From the NCBI GenBank assembly GCA_021798915.1, contig JAJZBM010000001.1, positions 124,001-188,000 of the forward strand: 64,000 nt of DNA. Reading direction: 5' to 3'. Below, piece after piece: positions 10,866 through 19,778 of the stretch (position 1 is the first letter of the stretch; each line of letters opens with the position of its first letter). Origin of the DNA: Pseudomonadota bacterium (lineage in GTDB: Bacteria > Pseudomonadota > Alphaproteobacteria > Acetobacterales > Acetobacteraceae). The translations under genes and the position numbers were made by a program. The notes under the pieces are model-generated. The model was not told the DNA's origin. It did no database searches and saw only the letters and a list, made by a program, of their open reading frames with translations.

Positions 10866-13800
10866 TCAATTCGCCGGCAGGCCCGCGCCGAGGGCCTGCA
10901 GCGCCACGGGAAGGGCGCGCGCGGCGGCGATTCCCTTGGTGATCTGCGGCAGATCGCCGACCCCCTGCACCGGTTTGCCGGTCAGCACACGGAACATCTG
11001 CGCAAGCGGCCCCTCGGCGAAGCGATCGCCGTAGGCATGGGCGAGTTCGGCGAGCTTTGCCTCGTCATTCGCCTGCGCCGCGGCACTGGCGAGGCGCAGC
11101 ACGGCCCGGCCGCCATTGTCCGAGAGCGGCCCATCGGCTGGCACCGTCGCTGCGACATAGGTGGCGAGGGCGGTTTCGGCGGCCGGCCAATCATGGGCCG
11201 CCTCCAGGAGACTCGCGCGGGTTTCGCTGGCATCGGCGCCTTTCTGGTCGGCGAGCAGCGACATCGCGAGCGAGAGGTTGCCGCGCCCCGCCGCGGCCCG
11301 GGCGGCTAGAAGCACCCGCTCGGCGAGAAGCGCCGGCGATAGCCCGTCGCCGTTCGAGGCGTCGAGCGCTGCTTGTGCGCCGGCATAATCATGCTCATCG
11401 AGGCGGAGGGCGGCGAGCCGCGCGCCGAATTTGGCCCGCGCGCCGGCGCTGGTTGCGTGTTTGATGAGTTTCTCGAACACCTGCGCCGCCTGGCCGGGCA
11501 GATCGAGCGCGGCCAACTGGTCGGCGAAATGCGCGACCAGTGATTCGCCGGCCGGCCCCTCGGGCAGGAGATCGCTATTTTCCTGCACCAGGGTGACGAG
11601 GTCGAGCGGTGACAGCGTCACCTCGCCATCGCTGTGCAGAAGATCGGCGAAAGCGTCGAGCAGGCGGGCATGGATGGCCGGCCGATCGGCGGGAAACAGG
11701 GTTTCGCTTTCACGCAGCAAGGCGAGTTCCTGGCGCCATTGCCCGGCCTGCTGGCGGAGCGCCGCAAGGCGCAGCCGCGCCGCCAATTCGCGCCCGTCGC
11801 CACGCCAGGCATAGAGCAGCCGGTCTTCGGCCTCGGCAGCCTGGGCCGGGGTCAGCGCGCCGCTGGCAAGCCGCATCTCCACCGCCCGCCGCGCCGCGCG
11901 GGCATGGACCAGACGGTCTGGGCTGTTGGCGAGCCGGTCATAGAGCGCCAGCGCCGTCTTGCCGTCGCCTTGCTTTTCGGCGACGAGGGCGCGGGCGAAA
12001 TCGAGGCTCGGATCGTTTTTCTGTTCGGCGAACAGTGACGCCGCCGCGGCCACCTGGCCGCCTTGGGCCATGGTTTCGGCGGCGAGCGGCAGCAGCCGCG
12101 CGCGCAAACCGCTGGGGTAGGCGAGGATCAGCCGGGTTTCGGCGGCGAAACCGGCCGCCGCCGCCTCGCTGTGGCCATCGAGCAGCGCGCGCCGCACGGC
12201 GCGCCAGAGAGTGAGTTCATCGCTGGCCGGCAGGCGCGGATCATCGATGCCCGCCGCCTCGGCGGGTCGCGCGGCGAGCAGGGCGGCGATCGCGGCGAGG
12301 CCGATCGTATCGGGATCGTTCGCCGCCGTGGGGTCTTCGAGCGTCGCGAGACGGAGGACGGCCTCCGCCTCCGGACCGAGGCCGAGGGCGATCATCGTCG
12401 CCGCGACGGCGCGGCGCGGCGCGGCGCGCGCGCGGGCCGGCACGGCGGCGGCATCGTCGATCGTCGCTTGCAGATGGCGCAGCAAAACCGGCCCCGGCAG
12501 GTCGGGAAAATCGAAATGGCGGGTGAGGGTCATGGCCCGGGCCAGCGCCGCCGTGCCGGGCATGATCGCCGATACCGCGAGGCCGGGCAGATCGCCTCCG
12601 GCGCTGAGCAGGAATCCGTCCTTGGTGACCCGCAGCACCGGGCGGTCGGAGAAGGCCTCGACAGCGACGCCCATCCAGCTCGCGAGGAGCGCGAATTCCG
12701 GTGTGTGGCGCGCGACCTCGACGCCCTCGCCGGCGCTGCGCTGGGTTCCGACGAGCAGATTGCCGCCGGTTTCCGGATCGTCGAGCATCACGATGTGGGC
12801 CGCATTATGCGCAACCAGCGTGACGTCCACCGCGCCGGATGCGGCCGGCGATGACGCGCGCGGCTCCTCCCCGCCGCCCTTCGGGGCTTCGGCTTTGCCC
12901 GCGCCCTTCGGGGCCGGCGGCGGCTCCTCCTGGCCGGCGGCCTCGGTCGCCGGGTCGATCGGCGTCAGATTGGGCGGCTTCACCGTTTCCACGACCAGCC
13001 AGCCGCGCCCGCTCGGGCGCAACGCGAGCGAAGCCTCCGGCGCGAGCGGCAGGCGCAGCAATGTTCCGGCGGGAAGCTCCTGAACCACGGCGTGGCCGAA
13101 GAACGGGTCGCCGCGCAAGCTGGCGAGATCGACCGGCCGCACCTCATCGAACACCACCAGCGCCTCGCTGCCGCGGCGGAACGCAGCAGCCCCGGTGCCC
13201 GGCGCGAACGGCAGCAAAAGCGCGGCCCCGCCCCATTCGGCGGGCGGATCGACCCGCATCGCGGCGAGCGCCATCGGGCCGACGGCACCGGGCAGGGTCG
13301 CGACGATATCGGGGAGGCTGCGTGGCGGCGCGGCGTCGGCATTCGTCCCGCTGGCGCCCCTATTGGCGTCCGCATTGGCGTCCGCGGGCGTGTCCCTGGC
13401 ATCCACGCGGGCGACCGGGCCCGCCGGCACGCCATCGCTATCGGCGGTCGCGGTCACGGCGACAGGGGCGGCATCCGGCACGACCGATGGCGGCGGCCCC
13501 GCCGCGGGCACGGCCGCCGCGGCCGGCACCAGCGCCGGCATCGCCTTGGGCAGGTGCCGCTTGAGTTTCGCAAGACGCGTCGGCACCGGCGCCGGGGTCG
13601 CGCCCGCGGCCGGCACATGCGCAGCGGCCGGCGTGGCGGCATGTGCGGCGGCATGCGCGGCCGGGGGCGAGATCACGTCGAGCGCGAGGCGGTTTCCGAT
13701 CCGCGTCAGCCGGAGTTCGGCCCCCGGGACGACGCGGATCATTGCCTGGCCGGCGCCGCCGGCAATGGCGCGCACATTGCGTGGCACCGCGCCGCCGGGC

Positions 13801-14021
13801 GCCACCACCTGATCCTCGGCGGCGAAAAAGAGCGTCACCTCGTCGCCATGACGTTCCATCCGCCAAGCTGGTGCCTTGGGGAAATCGAAAACGACACGCC
13901 CGAACCCGTCATGCTCGCCGATGCGCACCGGGACCGAAACCGGGGTCGCTGCGGTATCCGCCGCCCATGCCGCCGGGGCGAGCGCGCAGAGCAGAGCTGC
14001 GAGCAGGGGCGCGCGCATCAA
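10866..14021 (-). CDS. Large exported helical-repeat protein of the motility operon
   Basis: A 1051-residue protein with a signal peptide (MMRAPLLAALLCALAPAAWA), then a beta-rich AMIN-like segment (VRIGEHDGFGRVVFDFPKAP) up to about residue 115, a long Ala/Pro-rich linker, a second beta-rich segment around 240-360, and an Ala/Leu-rich C-terminal half (about 540-1040) that looks like degenerate tetratricopeptide helices. Its start overlaps the cheZ stop (ATGA), so it is the last gene of the chemotaxis/motor operon. A periplasmic role linked to the flagellum is plausible, but I know of no assigned function. Confidence 0.75.
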   Translation of the reverse strand: MMRAPLLAALLCALAPAAWAADTAATPVSVPVRIGEHDGFGRVVFDFPKAPAWRMERHGDEVTLFFAAEDQVVAPGGAVPRNVRAIAGGAGQAMIRVVPGAELRLTRIGNRLALDVISPPAAHAAAHAATPAAAHVPAAGATPAPVPTRLAKLKRHLPKAMPALVPAAAAVPAAGPPPSVVPDAAPVAVTATADSDGVPAGPVARVDARDTPADANADANRGASGTNADAAPPRSLPDIVATLPGAVGPMALAAMRVDPPAEWGGAALLLPFAPGTGAAAFRRGSEALVVFDEVRPVDLASLRGDPFFGHAVVQELPAGTLLRLPLAPEASLALRPSGRGWLVVETVKPPNLTPIDPATEAAGQEEPPPAPKGAGKAEAPKGGGEEPRASSPAASGAVDVTLVAHNAAHIVMLDDPETGGNLLVGTQRSAGEGVEVARHTPEFALLASWMGVAVEAFSDRPVLRVTKDGFLLSAGGDLPGLAVSAIMPGTAALARAMTLTRHFDFPDLPGPVLLRHLQATIDDAAAVPARARAAPRRAVAATMIALGLGPEAEAVLRLATLEDPTAANDPDTIGLAAIAALLAARPAEAAGIDDPRLPASDELTLWRAVRRALLDGHSEAAAAGFAAETRLILAYPSGLRARLLPLAAETMAQGGQVAAAASLFAEQKNDPSLDFARALVAEKQGDGKTALALYDRLANSPDRLVHARAARRAVEMRLASGALTPAQAAEAEDRLLYAWRGDGRELAARLRLAALRQQAGQWRQELALLRESETLFPADRPAIHARLLDAFADLLHSDGEVTLSPLDLVTLVQENSDLLPEGPAGESLVAHFADQLAALDLPGQAAQVFEKLIKHATSAGARAKFGARLAALRLDEHDYAGAQAALDASNGDGLSPALLAERVLLAARAAAGRGNLSLAMSLLADQKGADASETRASLLEAAHDWPAAETALATYVAATVPADGPLSDNGGRAVLRLASAAAQANDEAKLAELAHAYGDRFAEGPLAQMFRVLTGKPVQGVGDLPQITKGIAAARALPVALQALGAGLPAN

Positions 14022-14668
14022 TCGAAACTCGCGAGCAGCCGGTCGATATCGGATTGATCCATGGCGAGGCTCGGCAATTGCGGGCCGTTGAGTAGCGCCG
14101 CCTCGACCTCCACGGCCGCCATCTCGGTCTCGCCGGTGGTTCGTGGCGCGCCCTCACCGACGCCGAACGCGGTGACGATCTGCGTCACCTTGTTTTCGAT
14201 CTGCTTCAGCGTCTGCACCACCTTGGTGATGCGCTGGCCGGTGATATCCTGGAAGCTGCACGCTTCGTAGATGCGCGTGGTCGCGTCCTGGAGCTTGGCG
14301 GCGAAGGCGGGTTCGAGATGCGCGCCGATGCCATCCAGGGTTTCGCAGGTTTCGAGGATCGCTTCCGTTGCCATCGCGGTATGGGCGACGATGGCATCGA
14401 GTTCGTCGGTCGCGGATGGAATGTGGCTCGAACCGATATCGTTGACGCGCAACGCCTCGATCTCGGCCTTGGCGCTGGCGATCACATGGCCGAGTTCCTC
14501 GATCTCGTGCAGCAGCGCGGTTTCCGGCGCGGTGAGGTCGCCGTGCATCGTCGTCAACACCGCCCGGACGATGTCCGCCACCATCTCGGGATCGCTCGCC
14601 GGATAGCGGCGGCGGCATTCCTCAAGGCGCAGGGTCAGGGCCGAAATCTCCGCCGCGGTTTCAGGCAT
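14018..14668 (-). CDS. cheZ: CheZ-like chemotaxis phosphatase
   Basis: A 216-residue, largely helical protein. Residues 139-147 read FQDITGQRI, matching the CheZ catalytic motif; Asp141 and Gln145 would correspond to E. coli Asp143 and Gln147, which position water to dephosphorylate CheY. The extreme C-terminus, QSDIDRLLASFD, resembles the CheY-docking helix that ends CheZ. It overlaps cheY upstream by 8 bases and the next gene by 4. The motif, tail and cheY partner together make the assignment strong. Confidence 0.88.
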   Translation of the reverse strand: MPETAAEISALTLRLEECRRRYPASDPEMVADIVRAVLTTMHGDLTAPETALLHEIEELGHVIASAKAEIEALRVNDIGSSHIPSATDELDAIVAHTAMATEAILETCETLDGIGAHLEPAFAAKLQDATTRIYEACSFQDITGQRITKVVQTLKQIENKVTQIVTAFGVGEGAPRTTGETEMAAVEVEAALLNGPQLPSLAMDQSDIDRLLASFD

Positions 14669-15047
14669 GACCGAGCACCTTTTCGATTTTTTCCTTCAAG
14701 GTCTCGGCATTGAAGGGTTTGACGATGTAGTTCGAGACCCCGGCCTGACGCGCGGCGACGACGTTTTCCGCTTTGCTCTCGGCCGTCACCATGATGAACG
14801 GCATCGCCTTGAGCCGGGCATCGGCGCGCACTTCCTGGAGCAGTTGCAGGCCGGTCATCGGCTGCATGTTCCAGTCGCTGATCACCAGACCGAAATTGCC
14901 CGAACGCAGCTTGGACAAGGCCTCGGCCCCGTCGGTCGCCTCGTCGACATTGTTGAAATCGATCTGCTTCAGAAGATTGCGGATGATGCGCAGCATGGTT
15001 TTGTAATCATCCACGATCAGCACGTTCATCGCCTTGTCGATCGCCAT
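14661..15047 (-). CDS. cheY: Chemotaxis response regulator CheY
   Basis: A 128-residue single-domain receiver. Phosphorylation site Asp58 sits in LVISDWNMQPMTG, with acidic pocket Asp13-Asp14 (VLIVDDY), Thr88 (MVTAES) and Lys110 (YIVKPF); the DWNMP-type loop is typical of motor-binding CheY. I place the start at the ATG at 15047 (MAIDKAMN) because it has AAAGGA five bases upstream. An in-frame start at 15122 would add a non-family extension. Phospho-CheY would bind FliM, encoded in the same operon, and CheZ next door would reset it. Confidence 0.95.
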   Translation of the reverse strand: MAIDKAMNVLIVDDYKTMLRIIRNLLKQIDFNNVDEATDGAEALSKLRSGNFGLVISDWNMQPMTGLQLLQEVRADARLKAMPFIMVTAESKAENVVAARQAGVSNYIVKPFNAETLKEKIEKVLGHA

Positions 15048-15108
15048 TTCTTGTCCTTTCGTCAAACCACGGTGTTTTGCCGCACAAAAAATCTTGCCGC
15101 CGGCGGGG

Positions 15109-15864
15109 TCAGTTGCTGCCACCGGTCTCGTGGGTACGGATCGCCGCCAGTTGCGTCGTGATCTGGCGCGCTTTTTCGGGCTGCATCGCGGCCAGGATGG
15201 CGGCCGCCTTGGCGTCCTTCATCCGGTCGACCACCGGCAAGAGAACATTCATGTCGAGATCATTGAAAATCACCGCCGCATCGCGCGGGCGCATGGTCTC
15301 ATAGAGTTTCACGAGACCGGCCCAGCTCGATTCCTCGCGCTGTTTGCGCGCCGCATCGAGGGTCACGAGACGGTCCTGCAAGGTCTTGAGCTCGTCGACG
15401 CGCGCCGAGATCCGGCGCTCGGCGGCGGCCAGCGTCGCCTCGCGCGCGCCGAGCGCCGCCTCGCGCTGGTCGAGCGATTTCTTGCGCTCGCGCAGATCGA
15501 GCAGCAACTGGCGTTCGGCGGCGCTGACCTGCGGCGCCTCGGGCTTGGCGAGATTGACCGGCATGTCTGGATCGACGACCGGACCCGGCTTAGCGTCAGC
15601 CATGGCGCCGGTGGTGCCAGCGTTTGGCGCCGTGCCATTGGCGGGTGCGGCGGCGGTGGAAGGTGCGGCATGGGCCATCGGCACCACGCTGCTCTCAACC
15701 GCCGCCAGCGCCCGCTGCTCGGCCGGGGTGAAGAACGCCGCCCGCACCAGGCCGGTGGTTTTGAGCACGAGCAGCGCCAGCATCACCGCGATCGTCAGCG
15801 GCAGCAGGCGAGGAAGACGAAACCCGAAACCGTGCTTCGGGGGGGGCGCTCGCCGCGCGGTCAT
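15109..15864 (-). CDS. motE: MotE-like flagellar motor protein (MgtE N-domain-like)
   Basis: A 251-residue protein with an N-terminal transmembrane segment at about 19-38, a Pro/Ala-rich periplasmic linker, a coiled coil at about 115-170 (RERKKSLDQREAALGAREA) and a C-terminal domain like the MgtE N-terminal fold (YETMRPRDAAVIFNDLDMNVLLPVVDRMK). This matches MotE/COG3334 proteins, which act with MotC in rhizobial motility. It overlaps the DUF6468 gene by 4 bases within the fliL operon. Confidence 0.85.
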   Translation of the reverse strand: MTARRAPPPKHGFGFRLPRLLPLTIAVMLALLVLKTTGLVRAAFFTPAEQRALAAVESSVVPMAHAAPSTAAAPANGTAPNAGTTGAMADAKPGPVVDPDMPVNLAKPEAPQVSAAERQLLLDLRERKKSLDQREAALGAREATLAAAERRISARVDELKTLQDRLVTLDAARKQREESSWAGLVKLYETMRPRDAAVIFNDLDMNVLLPVVDRMKDAKAAAILAAMQPEKARQITTQLAAIRTHETGGSN

Positions 15865-16340
15865 CGCGCCATCCTCAGTGCTTTCATCAGGTCGCGCTCG
15901 GCCTGGCTCCGCCCGCGCGGGGCCGCTTCCGGCTCCGTGGGGGCGTCTGCGGCCAGCGCGGGCTGGCGCGGCGCATAGGTCGGCGTGACGGTGGCCTCGG
16001 CGGCGGCGGCGCGCCCGGCACGCAGCGAGCGATCGAGCCGGTCGGCGAGTTTCTCGCCCCGCTCGACGAGATAGCCGAGATCGCCCTTGAGTTCCTGAGC
16101 GAGCTGGACATGACGGGTGATCTGGCGCCCGGCGCCGTCGGCGGCTTCGCGCAGCCGGGTGATGCCGCCTTCCGCCTCGCGCGTGCTGGCGTTGAAGCCG
16201 GCGATCATCTCCTCGAGCGTCGCGCGGTCACGCTTGAGCAGGCCGAGCGCGCGCTCGAGCCGCAGCGCATGCACCAGGGTCACCGCCAGGAGCCCGATGA
16301 GAACGAGTTCCAGAAGCCATTCCATGCCGCTCATCGCCAT
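15861..16340 (-). CDS. DUF6468 family membrane-anchored flagellar-operon protein
   Basis: A 159-residue protein with one N-terminal membrane segment (WLLELVLIGLLAVTLVHAL), a coiled-coil middle (LEEMIAGFNASTREAEGGI to about residue 110) and a charged disordered tail ending AERDLMKALRMAR. I recognise this arrangement as the DUF6468 family found beside fliM in alphaproteobacteria; the function is unknown. The ATG at 16340 has GAGGCAGGGC just upstream and follows the fliM stop by 10 bases. The reading frame stays open into fliM, but that is not a real extension. Confidence 0.75.
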   Translation of the reverse strand: MAMSGMEWLLELVLIGLLAVTLVHALRLERALGLLKRDRATLEEMIAGFNASTREAEGGITRLREAADGAGRQITRHVQLAQELKGDLGYLVERGEKLADRLDRSLRAGRAAAAEATVTPTYAPRQPALAADAPTEPEAAPRGRSQAERDLMKALRMAR

Positions 16341-16350
16341 GCCCTGCCTC

Positions 16351-17406
16351 TCAGCCCTGACGCGAAGTGACCGGATTGTGAGGAACGTCCCGCTCGATCC
16401 GGACGGCGACGCGGTTCTTGCGCCGCCCGATGCGCCCCTCATAGAGCGGGTGGCCGCCGCAGCGGAGCTGCACCGGCGCGCCGGGCAGCACGTTCAGCAA
16501 AAGCTGGCTGCCCGGGCGCAGCGCCAGCACGTCCGAAAGCTGCATCACCTGCTCGTCGAGCAGCGCCTCGAGTTCGACCTCGGTGTTCCACAACTCCTCC
16601 GCGAGATGGGTCTCCCAGATCGAGTCACGGCCGAATTTCTCGCCCATGAATTGCTGGAGCAGCAATTCGCGCACCGGCTCCAGCGTCGCGTAGGGCAGCA
16701 AAAGCTCCATCCGGCCGCCGCGATCCTCCATGTCGATGCGCAGCCGCGCCAGCACGGCGGCGTTGGAGAGCCGGCTGATGGTCGCGAAGCGCGGATTGAC
16801 CTCGAGGCGCTCATAGCGGAACGTCACCGGGCAGATCGGATCGAAACTCGCCGAGAGATCGGCGAGCACGACATGGATCAGCCGCTCGACCAGGGTGCGC
16901 TCGATGGTGGTATAGGGCCTGCCCTCGATGCGCATCGCCGCCGTGCCACGGCGACCACCGAGCAGAACATCGACGATGGAATAGATCATCGCCGAATCGA
17001 TCACCATCAGGCCGTAATTGTCCCACTCCTCCGCCTTGAACACGGCAAGCATCGCCGGCAGCGGAATCGAATTGAGATAATCGCCGAAGCGAAGTGACAG
17101 AATGTTGTCGATGCTGACTTCGACATTGTCGCTGGTGAAATTGCGGAGCGAGGTCGACATGATGCGCACCAGCCGGTCGAAAACGATCTCCAGCATCGGC
17201 AGGCGTTCATAGGAAACCAGACCCGAGCTGATGATCCGCTGGATCCCGGACCGCGCGTCGCCATTGCCGCCGCTGCCGTCATCGAAGCCGAGCAGGCTGT
17301 CGATCTCGGCCTGGTTGAGGACGCGCGTCGCTTCCACGCCACCTTCCGTCGCGGCGCCCCAGGCAGCGGCGAGATCGTCATCCGAAGGTTCGTCGTCAGC
17401 GCTCAT
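16351..17406 (-). CDS. fliM: Flagellar motor switch protein FliM
   Basis: A 351-residue C-ring protein. Residues 31-39, NQAEIDSLL, are the CheY-binding peptide of FliM, here after a 28-residue acidic extension. The CheC-like middle domain runs from about 60 to 245, and the C-terminal SpoA/SPOA domain contains LALRPGSQLLLNVLPGAPVQL (core motif LRPGSQLLL). FliM binds phospho-CheY and sets rotor direction or stopping. It overlaps fliL by 4 bases (ATGA). Confidence 0.96.
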   Translation of the reverse strand: MSADDEPSDDDLAAAWGAATEGGVEATRVLNQAEIDSLLGFDDGSGGNGDARSGIQRIISSGLVSYERLPMLEIVFDRLVRIMSTSLRNFTSDNVEVSIDNILSLRFGDYLNSIPLPAMLAVFKAEEWDNYGLMVIDSAMIYSIVDVLLGGRRGTAAMRIEGRPYTTIERTLVERLIHVVLADLSASFDPICPVTFRYERLEVNPRFATISRLSNAAVLARLRIDMEDRGGRMELLLPYATLEPVRELLLQQFMGEKFGRDSIWETHLAEELWNTEVELEALLDEQVMQLSDVLALRPGSQLLLNVLPGAPVQLRCGGHPLYEGRIGRRKNRVAVRIERDVPHNPVTSRQG

Positions 17407-17930
17407 TGCACCAGAAGCTCCTCGAACAGGATATCGACGATGCGCGCCGGCTGGGCCGCGAGATTGGCGCGCGCGATCATCTCCTCGCGCAGGCGATAGG
17501 TGCCGGACGAGCCGCGCAGCTCATCGGGATGCATCTCGCGCAGATAGGTCTGGAAGATGTCGAGGATGCGCGGCATCGCCGCGGTGACGATGGCCTGATC
17601 GCCGTTTTTCGCGAGTTCGAGCCGCGCCTTGAGCTTGACATAGCTCTGGCGCCGCCCGCCGGTATCGAGATTGGTGATGATTTCCGGCACATCGGTATAG
17701 ACCGGGTTGATCACCTCGGCCGCCTTCGCGCCCGCCGCCGGCGCCGCGTGATGGGTGCCGAGGAGGCGCGGCAGGATGCCGCTGAACCAGAGGCCGACGC
17801 CGATCACGGCGAGCAGAAGCGGCACCGCGAGCAGGATCAGCTTGCGCCGTCCGCCACCGCCGGCCTTGGTCTCTCCCGCCGCCTCGCTGGTCACTGCCGC
17901 CGAACTCATCGCCCCGCCCGCATCTTTCAT
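17403..17930 (-). CDS. fliL: Flagellar basal body-associated protein FliL
   Basis: A 175-residue protein with a short cytoplasmic segment, one transmembrane helix (LILLAVPLLLAVIGVGLWF) and a periplasmic stomatin-like FliL domain (NLDTGGRRQSYVKLKARLEL, RILDIFQTYLREMHPDELRGS). FliL surrounds the stator and supports torque. It is the first gene of the leftward motility operon. The ATG at 17930 is preceded by GAGAGG; an ATG at 17909 is an alternative. The frame is open for a further 590 bases upstream, but that part is non-coding in character. Confidence 0.93.
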   Translation of the reverse strand: MKDAGGAMSSAAVTSEAAGETKAGGGGRRKLILLAVPLLLAVIGVGLWFSGILPRLLGTHHAAPAAGAKAAEVINPVYTDVPEIITNLDTGGRRQSYVKLKARLELAKNGDQAIVTAAMPRILDIFQTYLREMHPDELRGSSGTYRLREEMIARANLAAQPARIVDILFEELLVQ

Positions 17931-18119
17931 CCTCTCTCGTCCCTGACGCCATCTTGCCGCGAAGCGATTAACGAACCCTTGCCAAATCGGCCCTGCCGGC
18001 AAGTTCTGCCGGGCGCGGGCGGCGGGCGAGGCGGCAAGCCGTGCCGGGGGAGAATGGCGGGGGGGGCCAAACCGGCCGTGGCGGCGGGAGAATTTCGCGG
18101 CCGCCGGCCGAAAAGCGGC

Positions 18120-18135
18120 TGGCACGGGGCTTGCG
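18120..18135 (+). promoter_or_regulatory. Sigma-54 (-24/-12) promoter of flgF operon
   Basis: TGGCACGGGGCTTGCG fits the sigma-54 consensus TGGCAC-N5-TTGC. The invariant GG (18121-18122) and GC (18133-18134) are separated by exactly 10 bases. It lies 48 bases before the flgF start in the divergent fliL/flgF control region, as expected for a middle/late flagellar operon switched on by an RpoN-dependent activator such as FlbD/FlrC. Transcription would start near 18146. Confidence 0.8.
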
Positions 18136-18182
18136 TTCAGCGAGGGCGAGGCCGGTGCGGCCGACCCGAAGACCAGGAGCGG

Positions 18183-18929
18183 ATGCCAGTCATGCAAAAT
18201 CCTTCCACCATCGCCCTCTCGCGCGTCGTCGCCCAGCAGCGGCTGATCGACATCACCGCCAACAACATCGCCAACACCGCGACCACCGGCTACCGCGCCG
18301 AGCGCATGCTGTTCGGCGGCTGGATGAGCCGCCAGCTCCACACCGATGCCCCGCGCGGCGGCCAGTCCATCACCTATACGGAGGACAAGGCGATCTATCG
18401 CGACACCAATGAGGGGGCGCTGAGCCGCACCGGCAACCCGCTCGATCTCGCGATCAAGGGCGACGGCTATTTCACCGTCGCCACCACCAACGGGCCACGG
18501 CTGACGCGGGCCGGGCATTTCACTCTCAACGCCGATGGCAACATCGTCGATGCCAACGGCAACGCCCTCCTCGACACCAGCGGCCAGCCGCTCCAGGTCG
18601 CCTCCTCCGACGCCCCGGTCACCATCGCGCGCGACGGCACGATCAGCGGCGCCAATGGCCAGATCGGCCAGATCGGCCTGGTCGCGCCCAGTGACCCGAC
18701 GGCGATGCAGGCCGAGGGCGGCCAGCGGCTGCGCGCCACCGGCCCGACCGCCCCGGTCGCCGCCCCGGTCATGATCCAGGGCATGGTCGAACAGAGCAAT
18801 GTGCAGCCGGTAGTGGAGCTGACCTCGATGATGGAGCAGTCGCGCAATTTCGAATTCGCGACCCAGTTCATCCAGGAGGAGGACGACCGGCAGATGAATG
18901 CGATCACCAAGATCATGACCCCGGCCTGA
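18183..18929 (+). CDS. flgF: Flagellar basal-body rod protein FlgF
   Basis: A 248-residue proximal rod protein. It has the rod/hook N-terminal signature ALSRVVAQQRLIDITANNIANTATTGYRAER (recognisable as DITANNIANTATTGY), the middle LAIKGDGYFTVATTNGPRLTRAGHF (LAIKGDGYF) and the C-terminal MVEQSNVQPVVELTSMMEQSRNFEF pattern. I chose the ATG at 18183, with AGGAGC 3-4 bases upstream; 18192 is a possible start. flgG follows after 52 bases, in the usual order. Confidence 0.94.
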   Translation: MPVMQNPSTIALSRVVAQQRLIDITANNIANTATTGYRAERMLFGGWMSRQLHTDAPRGGQSITYTEDKAIYRDTNEGALSRTGNPLDLAIKGDGYFTVATTNGPRLTRAGHFTLNADGNIVDANGNALLDTSGQPLQVASSDAPVTIARDGTISGANGQIGQIGLVAPSDPTAMQAEGGQRLRATGPTAPVAAPVMIQGMVEQSNVQPVVELTSMMEQSRNFEFATQFIQEEDDRQMNAITKIMTPA

Positions 18930-18981
18930 TCCCGAAGCCGCCCCGAAGCCGCCCGTCCGCCGTCACGGAGTACCCCCCGCC

Positions 18982-19770
18982 ATGATGCGTTCGCTCGATA
19001 TCGCCGCCACCGGCATGCAGGCCCAGGAACTCAACGTCGAGGTGATTTCCAACAACATCGCCAACATGACGACGACCGCCTACAAGCGTCAGCGGGCGCA
19101 GTTCCAGGATCTGATCTACCAGGATCTGAGCCGCGTCGGCTCCTACACCTCCGAGACCGGAACCATCCTCCCGGCCGGCATCCAGGTCGGGCTCGGCGTG
19201 CAGAACTCGGCGATCGGGCGGATCAACGAGCAGGGCAATCTCCAGCAGACCAACAACACCTTCGATCTCGCGCTGCAGGGAGCCGGATATTTTCAGATCC
19301 AGATGCCGACCGGCCAGATCGCCTATACCCGTGACGGCACTTTCAGCCTCTCGCCGACCGGCCAGCTCGTCACCGCCGATGGCTATGTCGTGCTCCCCGG
19401 CATCACCATTCCGAGCAATGCCGTCAGCGTCAATATCAGCAGCGCCGGCCAGGTGCAGGTTCTGCTGCCCAACCAGACCCAGCCGCAGACCGTCGGCCAG
19501 CTCCAGCTCGTCATTTTTCCCAACGAGGAGGGGTTGGAGGCGATGGGCAGCAACCTGTTCGAGCAGAGCGCGGCCTCCGGCGTCCCCATTCCCGGGATGC
19601 CGAGCCAGCCCGGCTATGCCTCCGTGCAGCAGGGGTTTCTCGAATTGTCGAACGTCAACGTGGTGACCGAGATCACCAACCTGATCACCGCCCAGCGCGC
19701 TTACGAGATGAACAGCCGGGTCATCACCACCTCCGATCAGATGCTCTCCACCCTCACCAATCTGCGCTGA
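18982..19770 (+). CDS. flgG: Flagellar basal-body rod protein FlgG (distal rod)
   Basis: The 262-residue distal rod protein. The N-terminus carries MRSLDIAATGMQAQELNVEVISNNIANMTT, the middle the FDLALQGAGYFQIQMPTG motif, and the C-terminus SNVNVVTEITNLITAQRAYEMNSRVI, all as in FlgG of about 260 residues. It is exported by the flagellar type III system without a cleaved signal. flgA starts 8 bases after its stop. Confidence 0.97.
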   Translation: MMRSLDIAATGMQAQELNVEVISNNIANMTTTAYKRQRAQFQDLIYQDLSRVGSYTSETGTILPAGIQVGLGVQNSAIGRINEQGNLQQTNNTFDLALQGAGYFQIQMPTGQIAYTRDGTFSLSPTGQLVTADGYVVLPGITIPSNAVSVNISSAGQVQVLLPNQTQPQTVGQLQLVIFPNEEGLEAMGSNLFEQSAASGVPIPGMPSQPGYASVQQGFLELSNVNVVTEITNLITAQRAYEMNSRVITTSDQMLSTLTNLR

Positions 19771-19778
19771 GGCCGATC

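Noticed and set aside
17998-18046. Two TGGCA...TTGC look-alikes on the minus strand upstream of fliL (17998-18011 and 18031-18046)
   Set aside because: GG and GC are 8 rather than 10 bases apart in both, a spacing that sigma-54 RNA polymerase does not accept.
17931-18518. N-terminal extension of fliL to 18518
   Set aside because: The extra part reads as Arg/Gly/Pro-rich shadow, crosses the sigma-54 promoter and overlaps flgF. FliL proteins begin near the membrane helix.
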